Positions 1 to 9,562 of a DNA stretch of 62,394 nt are shown here, piece by piece. The DNA is taken from positions 1 to 62,394 of the forward strand of contig CAZABJ010000006.1 in assembly GCA_964483375.1 (NCBI GenBank). The letters are read 5' to 3'. The position numbers and the translations under genes were made by a program. The notes beneath the pieces were generated by a model. It worked only from the letters and a program-made list of their open reading frames with translations. It was not told the origin of the DNA and did not search any database. How positions within the stretch are numbered: position 1 is the stretch's first letter; the number at the start of each line of letters is the position of its first letter. The stretch is from JAUIEH01 sp964483375. GTDB taxonomy: Bacteria; Pseudomonadota; Alphaproteobacteria; Caulobacterales; Maricaulaceae.

Positions 1-54
1 GAGCCAGAACCTGAGCCCGAACCGGAACCGGAACCCGAGCCGGAACCCGAGCCC
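1..54 (+). repeat. Glu-Pro codon repeat in tolA
   Basis: Nine consecutive GAR-CCN codon pairs encode (EP)9 in the TolA linker. The run begins at the window edge, so its full length is unknown. Confidence 0.8.
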
Positions 55-465
55 ACCCGCCCGGCGGACCCGCTGCAGGACATCCTCAACCGCGCGCGCA
101 ACCAAGCCCCGGACCGTGCGCCGCCAGGGTCCGGTCGCATGACGGCGACGGAAATCGACGCCATTCGGCTGACCGTCGAACAAAACTGCTGGTTTGAGAG
201 ATCAGACTTGCCCAATGCGTCAGAGCTGATCGTCACCGTGCGCCTCTTTTTGGCGCGTGACGGAACGCTCGAGCGGGCGCCGGAAGTTCTCGACGCGGCT
301 CAGATCCGCGCTTCGGGCAACCCCTATCTGCGGATCGCCGCCCAAGAAGCGGTTGATGCGGTGTATCGTTGCGAGGAGCGCATCGCCGCAATCGTCCGAC
401 GCGGAGGCCAGGAACGATACGACGCCTGGCGGCAATTCACCTTGACCTTCCAGCCCGGGGATTGA
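1..465 (+). CDS. tolA: TolA, C-terminal part (5' end outside window)
   Basis: Frame 1 is open from the first base to a TGA at 463-465 and gives 154 residues. It starts with nine Glu-Pro pairs, a stiff linker typical of TolA/TonB proteins, and then a globular domain of about 110 residues (EQNCW, then LIVTVRLFLARDGTL) that resembles the TolA/TonB C-terminal fold. TolA links the inner-membrane TolQR motor to TolB and Pal at the outer membrane. The following tolB, pal and cpoB genes support the call. The inner-membrane anchor and the start lie upstream of the window. The ATG at 139 is internal to this frame and not a likely start. Confidence 0.85.
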   Translation, partial: EPEPEPEPEPEPEPEPEPTRPADPLQDILNRARNQAPDRAPPGSGRMTATEIDAIRLTVEQNCWFERSDLPNASELIVTVRLFLARDGTLERAPEVLDAAQIRASGNPYLRIAAQEAVDAVYRCEERIAAIVRRGGQERYDAWRQFTLTFQPGD

Positions 466-506
466 AAACCCCAAGGCGCAAAGCGCGTGAAAGCGGGAGA
501 TACCTG

Positions 507-1847
507 ATGAGACGCTTACTCGAAATCGCGGGTCTCGCGCTCGCGTTGTTGGTCGCCGGGCTGGCCCCCGCGCCGGCCGGCGCGCAGGACGAGACCAATA
601 TCGTCATCGACCAGGGCACGCTGCGCGCGCGCCCGGTGTCCGTTCCCGATTTCATCGGGCCCGACCCGGCTTCCGCCGAACGCGGCGCGCAAATCGCGGC
701 GGTGATCATCAACAATCTCACAAATTCGGGCTGGTTCAACGTGTCCGATCCGGCCAGCCATGTCGGCACGATCCCGGATATCAACGTGCAGCCGCGCTTT
801 TCCGATTGGCGCGCAATCGGTTCTGAAGCGCTCGTCACAGGCCAGGCCGAGCTTGACGGGACCGGCGGGCTGCGCGTCGCGTTCCGCCTGTGGAACGTTC
901 AGACCCAGCAGCAAATCGCCGGATTGCGCTTTGAGACCAATGACGACAATTGGCGTCGGGTCGCGCACCAGATCTCCGACCGGATCTATGAACGGATTAT
1001 CGGAGACGAAGGCTATTTCGACACCCAAATCGTGTTCATCCATGAATCCGGGCCGAAAACGAACCCGGTCACGCGTCTGGCGATCATGGACCAAGACGGC
1101 GCCAATTCGGAGTTCTTGACCGACGGGGACTATTGGGTGTTCCTGCCGACATTCTCCTCGCGCGGCCGACAAATTGTCTACGTCTCCTATCGGGACGGGC
1201 CGCCCACGACCTATTTGTTCGATCTCGATACGGGCGAAGAACAGGCGCTGTTCGAAGTGAGCCAAGAGGTGGAGAGCTACGCGGCGCGCTTTTCTCCCGA
1301 TGACCGACAGTTGGTCACGACGGTGTCGACACGCGGCAATGCCGATATCCATCTCTTCGACATTCGCTCCGGCAGGCTGCAGCGGCTGACCACTGAAGCC
1401 TCGATCGACACCGAGCCCTCCTTCAGTCCCGACGGCCGCCAAATCGTGTTCCGCTCCAACCGCAGCGGGCAGGGGACCGGCAATCTCTACGTCATGAATT
1501 CCGACGGCACGAACGTGCAGCGCATCACCTTCGGGGAAGGCATCTATTCCACGCCGGTCTGGTCGCCGCGCGGGGACTACATCGCCTTCACCAACCAGCG
1601 TGGCGGCGTTTTCCGGCTGGGCGTCATCCGGCCGGACGGCTCTGGCGAACGGCTGTTGACCCAAGCCTTCAAAATCGACCGGCCGACATGGTCGCCCAAT
1701 GGGCGGGTGATCATGTTCCCCGTCGAATTGCCGGGCACCTCGCTGCGTAAGGAAATCCGCGCCATCGACATCACCGGGCGCAATGAGCGCATCGTGCCGA
1801 CCCCGGGCAACGCCTCGGATCCCGCGTGGTCGCCGCTATTGGAATAG
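507..1847 (+). CDS. tolB: TolB, periplasmic beta-propeller of the Tol-Pal system
   Basis: This gene encodes 446 residues with a cleavable signal peptide (about residues 1-26, ending PAGAQ). An N-terminal alpha/beta domain follows, with VSVPDFIG near residue 50, then a C-terminal six-bladed propeller with repeated blades of the FSPDGRQIVFRSNRSG type. TolB binds Pal and the TolA C-terminal domain in the periplasm and helps constrict the outer membrane at division. The open frame extends upstream to 369, but the ATG at 507 directly precedes the signal peptide and lies 41 bp after the tolA stop, with a purine-rich AGCGGGAGA before it. Length and gene order are as usual for the family. Confidence 0.96.
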   Translation: MRRLLEIAGLALALLVAGLAPAPAGAQDETNIVIDQGTLRARPVSVPDFIGPDPASAERGAQIAAVIINNLTNSGWFNVSDPASHVGTIPDINVQPRFSDWRAIGSEALVTGQAELDGTGGLRVAFRLWNVQTQQQIAGLRFETNDDNWRRVAHQISDRIYERIIGDEGYFDTQIVFIHESGPKTNPVTRLAIMDQDGANSEFLTDGDYWVFLPTFSSRGRQIVYVSYRDGPPTTYLFDLDTGEEQALFEVSQEVESYAARFSPDDRQLVTTVSTRGNADIHLFDIRSGRLQRLTTEASIDTEPSFSPDGRQIVFRSNRSGQGTGNLYVMNSDGTNVQRITFGEGIYSTPVWSPRGDYIAFTNQRGGVFRLGVIRPDGSGERLLTQAFKIDRPTWSPNGRVIMFPVELPGTSLRKEIRAIDITGRNERIVPTPGNASDPAWSPLLE

Positions 1848-1859
1848 CCCCAAGCGTGC

Positions 1860-1883
1860 GCGCGGGATCTTCGCGTCCCGCGC
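1860..1883 (+). other. Hairpin after tolB without a T-tract
   Basis: GCGCGGGA at 1860-1867 pairs perfectly with TCCCGCGC at 1876-1883 across an 8-nt loop. It sits 13 bp beyond the tolB stop. No T-run follows, so it is a poor intrinsic terminator; it may be an attenuating or mRNA-stabilising stem. Confidence 0.4.
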
Positions 1884-1923
1884 GAACGCAAGGCTTTTAC
1901 GGGATCGAAAGGCGGGGCGCCGC

Positions 1924-1950
1924 TTGATAGCGCAGGGTCGCGTCTATAAC
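1924..1950 (+). promoter_or_regulatory. Weak candidate promoter for pal
   Basis: TTGATA (1924-1929) and TATAAC (1945-1950) lie 15 bp apart in the 197-bp tolB-pal gap. The spacing is short for a sigma-70 type promoter, so this is tentative. A separate promoter for pal would fit the gap and the preceding stem. Confidence 0.25.
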
Positions 1951-2044
1951 GTGCGCGGCGATCTGGGGCCTGCGGCATAAGCGGTGCAGGCGGGTCAAGG
2001 GTAGATGGAATCGCGGCGACAGCGCCGAGATGAGGGACATCAAA

Positions 2045-2548
2045 ATGAACGCCAAACTGATCACGGTCGCCGTCGCGGGCTTGGCGGCTGCTGCGTGCGC
2101 ATCGACCGAGCAATCGCCGACCACGCTGCCGGACACCGGCGTGCGCTCGGGCGCGGCCAACGCCGCTGCTGCGACGCCCGGCTCGATCGAAGACTTTGTC
2201 GAGACCGCTGGCGAGCGCGTCTTCTTCGACTATGACAGCTACGCGCTGAGCCCGCAGGCTCGCCGCACGCTGGAAGCCCAAGCCGCTTGGCTCCAAGCTT
2301 ATGACGCCGAAATCCTCATCGCGGGCAACTGCGACGAGCGCGGCACGCGTGAATATAACCTCGCCCTGGGGGCCCGCCGGGCCAACGCCGCGCGGGACTA
2401 TCTGGTGAGCCTCGGCGTCGACCCCTCGCGAATCACCACGATTTCGTATGGCAAAGAGCGTCCGGTCGACCCGCGCTCGAACGAGCAGGCGTGGTCGCTG
2501 AACCGCAACGCGCATACTCAAATCGTTTCTGACGGCGTCGTCGGCTAA
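2045..2548 (+). CDS. pal: Pal, peptidoglycan-associated lipoprotein
   Basis: The product has 167 residues. It starts with a lipoprotein signal ending LAAAAC, so Cys18 should be lipidated and carried to the outer membrane. The C-terminal two thirds is an OmpA-type peptidoglycan-binding domain, with VFFDYDSYALSPQARRTLE, GNCDERGTREYN (the Asp/Arg signature that holds diaminopimelate) and ALGARRANAARDYLV. Pal tethers the outer membrane to peptidoglycan and binds TolB. An in-frame ATG at 2030 would add MRDIK before MNAKL; 2045 gives the better lipoprotein signal. A strong terminator follows at 2578. Confidence 0.96.
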   Translation: MNAKLITVAVAGLAAAACASTEQSPTTLPDTGVRSGAANAAAATPGSIEDFVETAGERVFFDYDSYALSPQARRTLEAQAAWLQAYDAEILIAGNCDERGTREYNLALGARRANAARDYLVSLGVDPSRITTISYGKERPVDPRSNEQAWSLNRNAHTQIVSDGVVG

Positions 2549-2577
2549 GGCCGGTTGACGTCTAAGGACATGCGAGA

Positions 2578-2617
2578 GGCCGGCGCGTCGCCACAATTTG
2601 GCCGCGCCGGCCTTTTT
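2578..2617 (+). terminator. Intrinsic terminator after pal
   Basis: GGCCGGCGCG (2578-2587) pairs perfectly with CGCGCCGGCC (2603-2612) and is followed at once by TTTTT. It separates pal from cpoB, so cpoB must be reached by read-through or have its own promoter. Confidence 0.9.
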
Positions 2618-2628
2618 GATTGCCGATC

Positions 2629-3648
2629 ATGAGACATCCGCACCGATTTGCCGCCGCTGCAGCGGCCGTTCTGCTGTCGCTCGCCGCTTTGCAGCCGGCG
2701 ATGGCGCAATCCCGCCGAGAACTCGCCGAACGGATCGACGCTCTGGAAAGCCGCCTTGAAGTCGCCGAGCAGCGTTTGCTCACAGGCGACCCGGCCGCGG
2801 TTCGTCTGCAGCAACGGGTGGACGAGCTCGAAGGCCAGCTTTTGAATCTCAACGGCTCTCTGGAAGAGGCGCGCAATCAGAACCGCGTGATGCGCGATCA
2901 GATGAGCCTGTTGCGCCGCCGTCTCGAACTCAACGGGGTCGATGTGGGGGATTTCGGCGACTTTAGCGCCGGAGCCACCGGCGCGTTCTCCGCCAGCGGA
3001 GAGTTTTCAGGCGCCTCGGTTCCATCTGGCGTGCTTGCCGACGGGGGCTTCGCCACGCTGCCGAACAGCGGGTCGTTCGATGCGGCGGGAACCGCGTTCC
3101 CGAACGCCGAAATCACCGGAAGCGCTTTTGGCGACATCGACCGTTCCGCGGAGCGATCGCTCGAAGCGGCGCGCGACAACGGCTCAGCCCTGACCCCGGC
3201 GCTTTCGCCTGACGAAACCGCATCAGCGTCGTTCGGGGCGACTTACACCGTCATTTTGCCTGATGATCCAGGCGAGGCGCTTGACGTCGCCAAGCGGCTG
3301 TTGATCGAAGGCCGCTTTGATGAAGCGGAATCCGCCTTCGCCCAGTTCATCGCACGCTTTCCCGACGACCCCTTGGTGGGCGAGGCCTATTACTGGGAAG
3401 GCGAGACCTATGCGGTGCGCGGCGACTATACGCGGGCAGCCTCCGCTTACGCCGAATCCTTGGCCCGCTTCCCCGATGGGGACCGCGCGCCGGACGCCAT
3501 GATCGGCTTAGCCGCCGCTCTCGCCGCGAACGGCGCGACGGAGGACGCCTGCGGCACGCTCGCTTTGTTCGACGCCCAATACCCACAAGCGGACGCAGCG
3601 TTGCGGCGCAAGGCCGACCGGGCGCGCGACGCCGCCGGCTGCCGCTGA
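2629..3648 (+). CDS. cpoB: CpoB/YbgF, Tol-Pal associated TPR protein
   Basis: The product has 339 residues. A signal peptide (to about residue 26, PAMAQS) is followed by a heptad-rich coiled coil (REL.ERID.LESRLEVAEQRL and LQQRVDELEGQLLNLN), then a long Gly/Ser/Ala/Phe-rich linker, then C-terminal tetratricopeptide repeats (DVAKRLLIEGRFDEAESAF, YYWEGETYAVRGDYTRAASAY). CpoB couples Tol-Pal constriction to septal peptidoglycan synthesis and is the usual last gene of this cluster. I chose the ATG at 2629; an in-frame TTG at 2620 lies just beyond the terminator T-run. Two cysteines near the end (DACG and the terminal AAGCR) are a minor oddity. Confidence 0.93.
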   Translation: MRHPHRFAAAAAAVLLSLAALQPAMAQSRRELAERIDALESRLEVAEQRLLTGDPAAVRLQQRVDELEGQLLNLNGSLEEARNQNRVMRDQMSLLRRRLELNGVDVGDFGDFSAGATGAFSASGEFSGASVPSGVLADGGFATLPNSGSFDAAGTAFPNAEITGSAFGDIDRSAERSLEAARDNGSALTPALSPDETASASFGATYTVILPDDPGEALDVAKRLLIEGRFDEAESAFAQFIARFPDDPLVGEAYYWEGETYAVRGDYTRAASAYAESLARFPDGDRAPDAMIGLAAALAANGATEDACGTLALFDAQYPQADAALRRKADRARDAAGCR

Positions 3649-4958
3649 GCGGCGGCGACGTCCGCGCCGAGAGAGTTTGGCGGGCGGTTGACCCGCGAAC
3701 GCCTTGGGCCGTCGCCTTTTCGGGCGGCGGCGATTCCACGGCCCTGCTGATTGAGGCGCTCGCCCGAGCCGGCGAGCGCGCGGTACACGCCCTAATCGTC
3801 GACCACGGGTTGCGGCCCGGATCGCGCGCCGATGCGGACGCCGCCGCTGAGGCCGCCGCTGGCTATGGCGCGGTCCCGCAAATCCTCGCTTGGGGCGGGC
3901 CGAAACCGGAATCGCGGTTGCAACAAACAGCACGCACGGCGCGCTACCGTCTCTTGGCCCAGGCCTGCAACGCTTTGGGCGCGACCACGCTCTTGGTCGG
4001 GCATACCGCCGATGACCAAGCCGAGACCCTAACAATGCGCGCCAAACGCGGGCCGTTGGGACTGCGCGGGCGGGCGGGCGTCGCGCCGCTTGCGCCTCTC
4101 CCGGTTTGGCCGGAGGGGCGCGGTCTTTTGCTGGCCCGGCCCCTTCTCTGGACAAGCCGCAGCGCGCTCAGGGCGCAGCTCGCGGCGGGGGGGCGGAAAT
4201 GGCTTGAGGATCCCGCCAATGACGATCCGCGCTTTGAGCGGATCGAAGTCCGGCGCGCTCTCGTTCCGCAGCGTTTTGCGGCCGTCGACCGGGCCGCATT
4301 CCTGGAGAGGGTCGACGCGGCGCGGAGCCAGCTGACCCGACGTCTGGCCGAAGCCGGCGCCTTGCTTCGCGAGGCGGTCGTTTGGCGGGAAGCGGGGGCT
4401 GCGCTTTTGGACGCGGTCGCCTTTGCGCAAGCGGGGCCCTATGCGGCCGACGAGGCCTTGCGCGCGGTCGTGGCGGCGGCGGCGGGGCGCGCCGAACCCC
4501 TAGGGGCCGACCAGCTTGCCCGGATCCGGGAGACGCTGGCGCTGAATGCAGCGACTGTCGGGCTGAAGGCGTCAGCCGGCGGGGTGTTGGCCGCGCGGCT
4601 TAGCGCATCCCAGGTCCTGTTCGCTCGGGACCCTGGAGCTGCGTTCGGTCGGGCCGACGGCGCGGGCAGGGCCACGCTCAAGCTCGCTGAGGGTGAATGC
4701 GGCGTTTGGGACGGTCGCTTCGCGGTCGGACCGGCTCCTGAGGCGGGTGAGGTGAGCGCGAAAGGGCCCGTCCATGGGCCTTTGCGCAATTTATGCGAAA
4801 GAACCGGCCCGATTCATGTCCGTGCGGATGGATCCGTTAATCCCATCAGGGCATGCTGGTTAGGGCCGGAATTGGCTGCGCGGGCGGTGTTCCCGTATCG
4901 GCGTTCGGCATGGGCGGACTTGGCTGCGGCGCAGGCTGCGCTTGGCGCGGGCGGGTAG
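3645..4958 (+). CDS. tilS: TilS, tRNA(Ile)-lysidine synthase, apparent CTG start
   Basis: TilS ligates lysine to C34 of the CAU-anticodon tRNA(Ile), changing its reading to AUA. The frame contains the ATP-pyrophosphatase P-loop SGGGDS (codons at about 3720-3737) and the motif GHTADDQAET near 3997. The first ATG/GTG/TTG codon in frame is the TTG at 3810, which lies after the P-loop and cannot be the real start. In frame upstream, CTG at 3645 overlaps the cpoB stop as CTGA and gives about 25 residues before the P-loop, the usual length for TilS. I therefore propose a translationally coupled CTG start (437 residues). A sequencing error at the junction is the alternative. Confidence 0.85.
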   Translation: MSGGDVRAERVWRAVDPRTPWAVAFSGGGDSTALLIEALARAGERAVHALIVDHGLRPGSRADADAAAEAAAGYGAVPQILAWGGPKPESRLQQTARTARYRLLAQACNALGATTLLVGHTADDQAETLTMRAKRGPLGLRGRAGVAPLAPLPVWPEGRGLLLARPLLWTSRSALRAQLAAGGRKWLEDPANDDPRFERIEVRRALVPQRFAAVDRAAFLERVDAARSQLTRRLAEAGALLREAVVWREAGAALLDAVAFAQAGPYAADEALRAVVAAAAGRAEPLGADQLARIRETLALNAATVGLKASAGGVLAARLSASQVLFARDPGAAFGRADGAGRATLKLAEGECGVWDGRFAVGPAPEAGEVSAKGPVHGPLRNLCERTGPIHVRADGSVNPIRACWLGPELAARAVFPYRRSAWADLAAAQAALGAGG

Positions 4959-5021
4959 CCGCCCCAAATAGGGTAAGGCGAGGTCAGGAGCCTCGGCGAC
5001 GATGACGGGAAGACTCGGTCG

Positions 5022-6944
<1,923 letters not shown>

Positions 6945-6962
6945 GGCTCTCTTACGCCACAA

Positions 6963-7000
6963 ACGCCCGGCGCTTCGGCGTCGGGCGTTTTGCGCTTTTT
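6963..7000 (+). terminator. Intrinsic terminator after ftsH
   Basis: ACGCCCGGCGC pairs with GCGTCGGGCGT (one G-T pair) around a TTCG loop at 6974-6977, followed by TTTT and then TTTTT at 6996-7000. The gene on the other side (7011, minus strand) converges, so the stem may serve both. Confidence 0.85.
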
Positions 7001-7010
7001 GCCCTGACCC

Positions 7011-7604
7011 TTAGAGGCGAACGCAAGAGCCCGGCGCGTTCCACACCAAGCTGCCGGCCAGTTCACCGTTTTCGTCTTGGCGGAACTGGATGGCGTCCCA
7101 GCACGCGCCGCGATCGTCTTCTCGCGTCAGCACCGACAAAAAGGCGCGCTCCGCTCGGTCGTCAATAATGAGCGGACCAAGCACGGCGTAGACCTCCGCA
7201 TCCCGTCCCAGGCTCGGCGGCGCATCCGGCTCAACGATCTGAACGCCAAGCGCATCGTCCAAGTGATCCAAGCAGGGTTCCACCGACACCAGACCGTCGC
7301 GCAGGCGTCGGCGAATGGCGCGTTGCTCATCGGACAGTCTTGGCGTCGCCATCCAGGCCTCGCCGGTAATGTCCCCCGCGGACAGGGCGCCGATGAACAT
7401 TTCCGCTTGCAGTTCGGTTTCTGCGCGCACGACTGCGGTCTGCGAGGCGCGCGCGTCGAATTGTTGCATGAGCTGAGCAAGACCGGCGGCGACGAGGTCG
7501 CAGCGCTGGCTTTCCGCCTGCGCTGTGATGCGGGGCGCGCCGTCTAAGGAACAGGTCGATGCGCCAACGGCGGCGAGGCCCAGGACGAGAGCTGTCTTCA
7601 TCAT
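7011..7604 (-). CDS. Uncharacterised secreted protein
   Basis: The 197-residue product (196 if the second ATG is used) has an N-terminal hydrophobic stretch (ALVLGLAAVGAS) ahead of a Cys, so it is probably exported. The sequence ASTC is a poor lipobox, and lipidation is uncertain. The mature part is acidic, has four further cysteines (ESQRC, VEPCLDH, DRGACWD, PGSCVRL) that could pair as disulfides in the periplasm, and resembles no family I recognise. The gene lies 11 bp downstream of rimM on the same strand, in the position where trmD would be expected. Confidence 0.6.
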   Translation of the reverse strand: MMKTALVLGLAAVGASTCSLDGAPRITAQAESQRCDLVAAGLAQLMQQFDARASQTAVVRAETELQAEMFIGALSAGDITGEAWMATPRLSDEQRAIRRRLRDGLVSVEPCLDHLDDALGVQIVEPDAPPSLGRDAEVYAVLGPLIIDDRAERAFLSVLTREDDRGACWDAIQFRQDENGELAGSLVWNAPGSCVRL

Positions 7605-7615
7605 GGCTTCGTCGC

Positions 7616-8188
7616 TTAAGCAGATTCGTCGCCCTTTTCCTCGCTCTCAAGCCCGGTTTCCCCATCACGGTCTTCGGTGAGGTCCGGCGGCGGCGCGATG
7701 GTGATTTCGCGCGCACGCACGTCCACATGGGGCGCGGCCTCCCGCGTGAAGGGCAAATACCACGCGCCTTTCCGACCCGGCGTTCGCCAAATCTCCAACA
7801 AGTCCGCCGCGCCGAAATTCTGCACCGCGCGCACTTCGCCTAAAGACGCGCCGTCGAGCCCTTTGACGGCCATGCCGATGAGATCGGCGTGGTAGAATTC
7901 GTCTTCCTCAAGTCCCGGCAGGCGAGAGCGCGGCGCATAAAGCAGCGTCGACCGCAACGCCATCGCGTCTTCCCGGCTGGCCGCTTCTTCGCAGTAAGCC
8001 GCAAAGCCATCCTTCACATGCCGCCAGGATGCGACCGTCAGGATCACCCGGCCGGCGTCGTCGGTGAAAGGGGCGTAGTCGAAAATGTCCTCGGGGGTCG
8101 CGGTGAAGGACTTCACCCGCACCTCGCCGCGCACGCCGAACGCCCCGGCGATCGCGCCGACGCATACAAACTCGTCTGGCTCGCTCAT
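7616..8188 (-). CDS. rimM: RimM, 16S rRNA processing / 30S maturation factor
   Basis: RimM binds ribosomal protein S19 and promotes maturation of the 30S head. The 190 residues have the family start (VCVGAIAGAFGVRGEVRVKSF), a beta-barrel N domain, and a PRC-barrel C domain (DEFYHADLIGMAV, GEVRAVQNFGAADLLEI, WYLPFTREAAPHVD). The tail is acidic. In most bacteria rimM lies between rpsP and trmD. Here rpsP lies 1.37 kb upstream beyond an opposite-strand gene, and neither trmD nor rplS follows. Confidence 0.95.
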   Translation of the reverse strand: MSEPDEFVCVGAIAGAFGVRGEVRVKSFTATPEDIFDYAPFTDDAGRVILTVASWRHVKDGFAAYCEEAASREDAMALRSTLLYAPRSRLPGLEEDEFYHADLIGMAVKGLDGASLGEVRAVQNFGAADLLEIWRTPGRKGAWYLPFTREAAPHVDVRAREITIAPPPDLTEDRDGETGLESEEKGDESA

Positions 8189-8250
8189 GATGATCGGGTT
8201 CCATGGCCCGCCGGGCGCGTCAAGCGCTTGCCTCCTGCGCGGGGCGGGCC

Positions 8251-9537
8251 ATGCTTGTCGGCATGACCCATTGGACGCCGACCCGCGCCGAAGGCCTGGC
8301 CCGCCTTCAAGCGTTTCTTCCCCGCGCCGGACGCAGCTATGCGAGCAATCGGAACAGCGATTTGGGCCCGCAAGACCGGTCCAACGTGTCCACGTTGTCG
8401 CCCTGGCTGCGTCGGCGTTTGCTGAGCGAAGAGGAGGTGGCGCGGGCCGTGCTGGGGCGGCATTCGCTCACCGCGGCGGCGAAGTTCATCCAAGAGATCT
8501 GCTGGCGGACCTATTGGAAGGGGTGGCTCGAAATGCGCCCTTCGGTTTGGACCGACTACAACGCCGACCTCGCCGCGTTGCGGGCGGAATTGGAAGACCA
8601 GCCAGGTCTTGCGGAGCGGGTGGCGGAGGCTGAAGCCGGACGCTCCGGCCTCGCCCCGTTTGATGCTTGGGCGCGGGAGTTGGTCGAGACCGGTTATCTG
8701 CACAACCATGCGCGCATGTGGTTTGCGTCGATTTGGATCTACACGCTCGGCCTGCCATGGGAGCTGGGCGCGGACTTTTTCTTGCGCCATCTCTTGGATG
8801 GCGATCCCGCGTCAAACACGTTGTCTTGGCGCTGGGTTGCGGGCCTGCATACGCGCGGCAAGACCTATTTGGCGCGGGCGGACAACATCAACCGCCACAC
8901 CAACGGCCGATTTGAATTGCAGCCCAGCGCGCTTGCGCAGACCGCCCCGCCGCTGGAGGGGCGGCCCAACCCCGAGCGCGGCCCGCTCCCCGCCGGAGAC
9001 CCGTTCCCTCACGAGCCGTTCGTGCTGCTGCTCACCGATGAGGATCTCGACCCCTTCGGCGCGGACCCGCGTATGCAGTCAGCCCTCGCCATCGGGGCGG
9101 CGAGCTTTGTCGATCACCTGACCCCCGCGGGCGTCGCACCGCCGGTCAGCGCGTTCGCAAAAGCCGCTCGCGACGAGGCGTTGGCGCGGTTCGGCTCCGC
9201 CACCGGCCCGCCGACGACCGTCCTCGAAGCCGCTGACGAGACGTCCCTTGCCGCCTGGGCCGCATCGGCAGGCGTCGCGCATATCGTGACGCCGTACGTC
9301 CCTGTGGGCCCGGCGCGATCGGCTTTGGACGCCTTGGCGCCGGGACTGGAAACGCGCGGCGTCACCCTGTCGCGGATCCGCCGTGGTTGGGACGAAGCCT
9401 TTTGGCCGCACGCCACGGCGGGCTTTTTCAAACTGCGCGCGCAGATCCCCACGGTGCTCGCTGAGTTGGGCTTCTCCGTCGACCCCGCCGATGACGGGGC
9501 CTTTGCAGGGGTCAGCTCCGGCAGACGAAAAGTTTAA
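8251..9537 (+). CDS. Photolyase/cryptochrome-like FAD protein, apparently circularly permuted
   Basis: Residues 1-220 of the 428 match the FAD-binding helical domain of DNA photolyases: SYASNRN, FIQEICWRTYWKG, the stretch GYLHNHARMWFASIW, FFLRHLLDGDPASNTLSWRW and the VAG after it. In known photolyases this domain is C-terminal and preceded by an alpha/beta antenna domain. Here about 200 residues follow instead, and they look like an antenna-type Rossmann domain (FVLLLTDEDLDP, SLAAWAASAGVAHIVTPYVP, RGWDEAFWPHATAGFFKL). The protein would bind FAD; its substrate, DNA lesion or light signalling, is unknown. Starts at 8251 and 8263 are both possible; 8251 has a GGGGCGGG before it. The gene lies on the opposite strand between rpsP and rimM. 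Confidence 0.8.
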   Translation: MLVGMTHWTPTRAEGLARLQAFLPRAGRSYASNRNSDLGPQDRSNVSTLSPWLRRRLLSEEEVARAVLGRHSLTAAAKFIQEICWRTYWKGWLEMRPSVWTDYNADLAALRAELEDQPGLAERVAEAEAGRSGLAPFDAWARELVETGYLHNHARMWFASIWIYTLGLPWELGADFFLRHLLDGDPASNTLSWRWVAGLHTRGKTYLARADNINRHTNGRFELQPSALAQTAPPLEGRPNPERGPLPAGDPFPHEPFVLLLTDEDLDPFGADPRMQSALAIGAASFVDHLTPAGVAPPVSAFAKAARDEALARFGSATGPPTTVLEAADETSLAAWAASAGVAHIVTPYVPVGPARSALDALAPGLETRGVTLSRIRRGWDEAFWPHATAGFFKLRAQIPTVLAELGFSVDPADDGAFAGVSSGRRKV

Positions 9538-9562
9538 CCGCGCTGCAGCGGCCATTGGCGTC

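Noticed and set aside
1..54. Tandem GAGCCNGAACC repeat as a possible CRISPR or satellite
   Set aside because: It is a codon-level Glu-Pro repeat in the tolA frame with no spacers.
516..1664. 382-codon open frame antisense to tolB
   Set aside because: tolB and its neighbours explain the region; no start signal or domain is seen on the minus strand.
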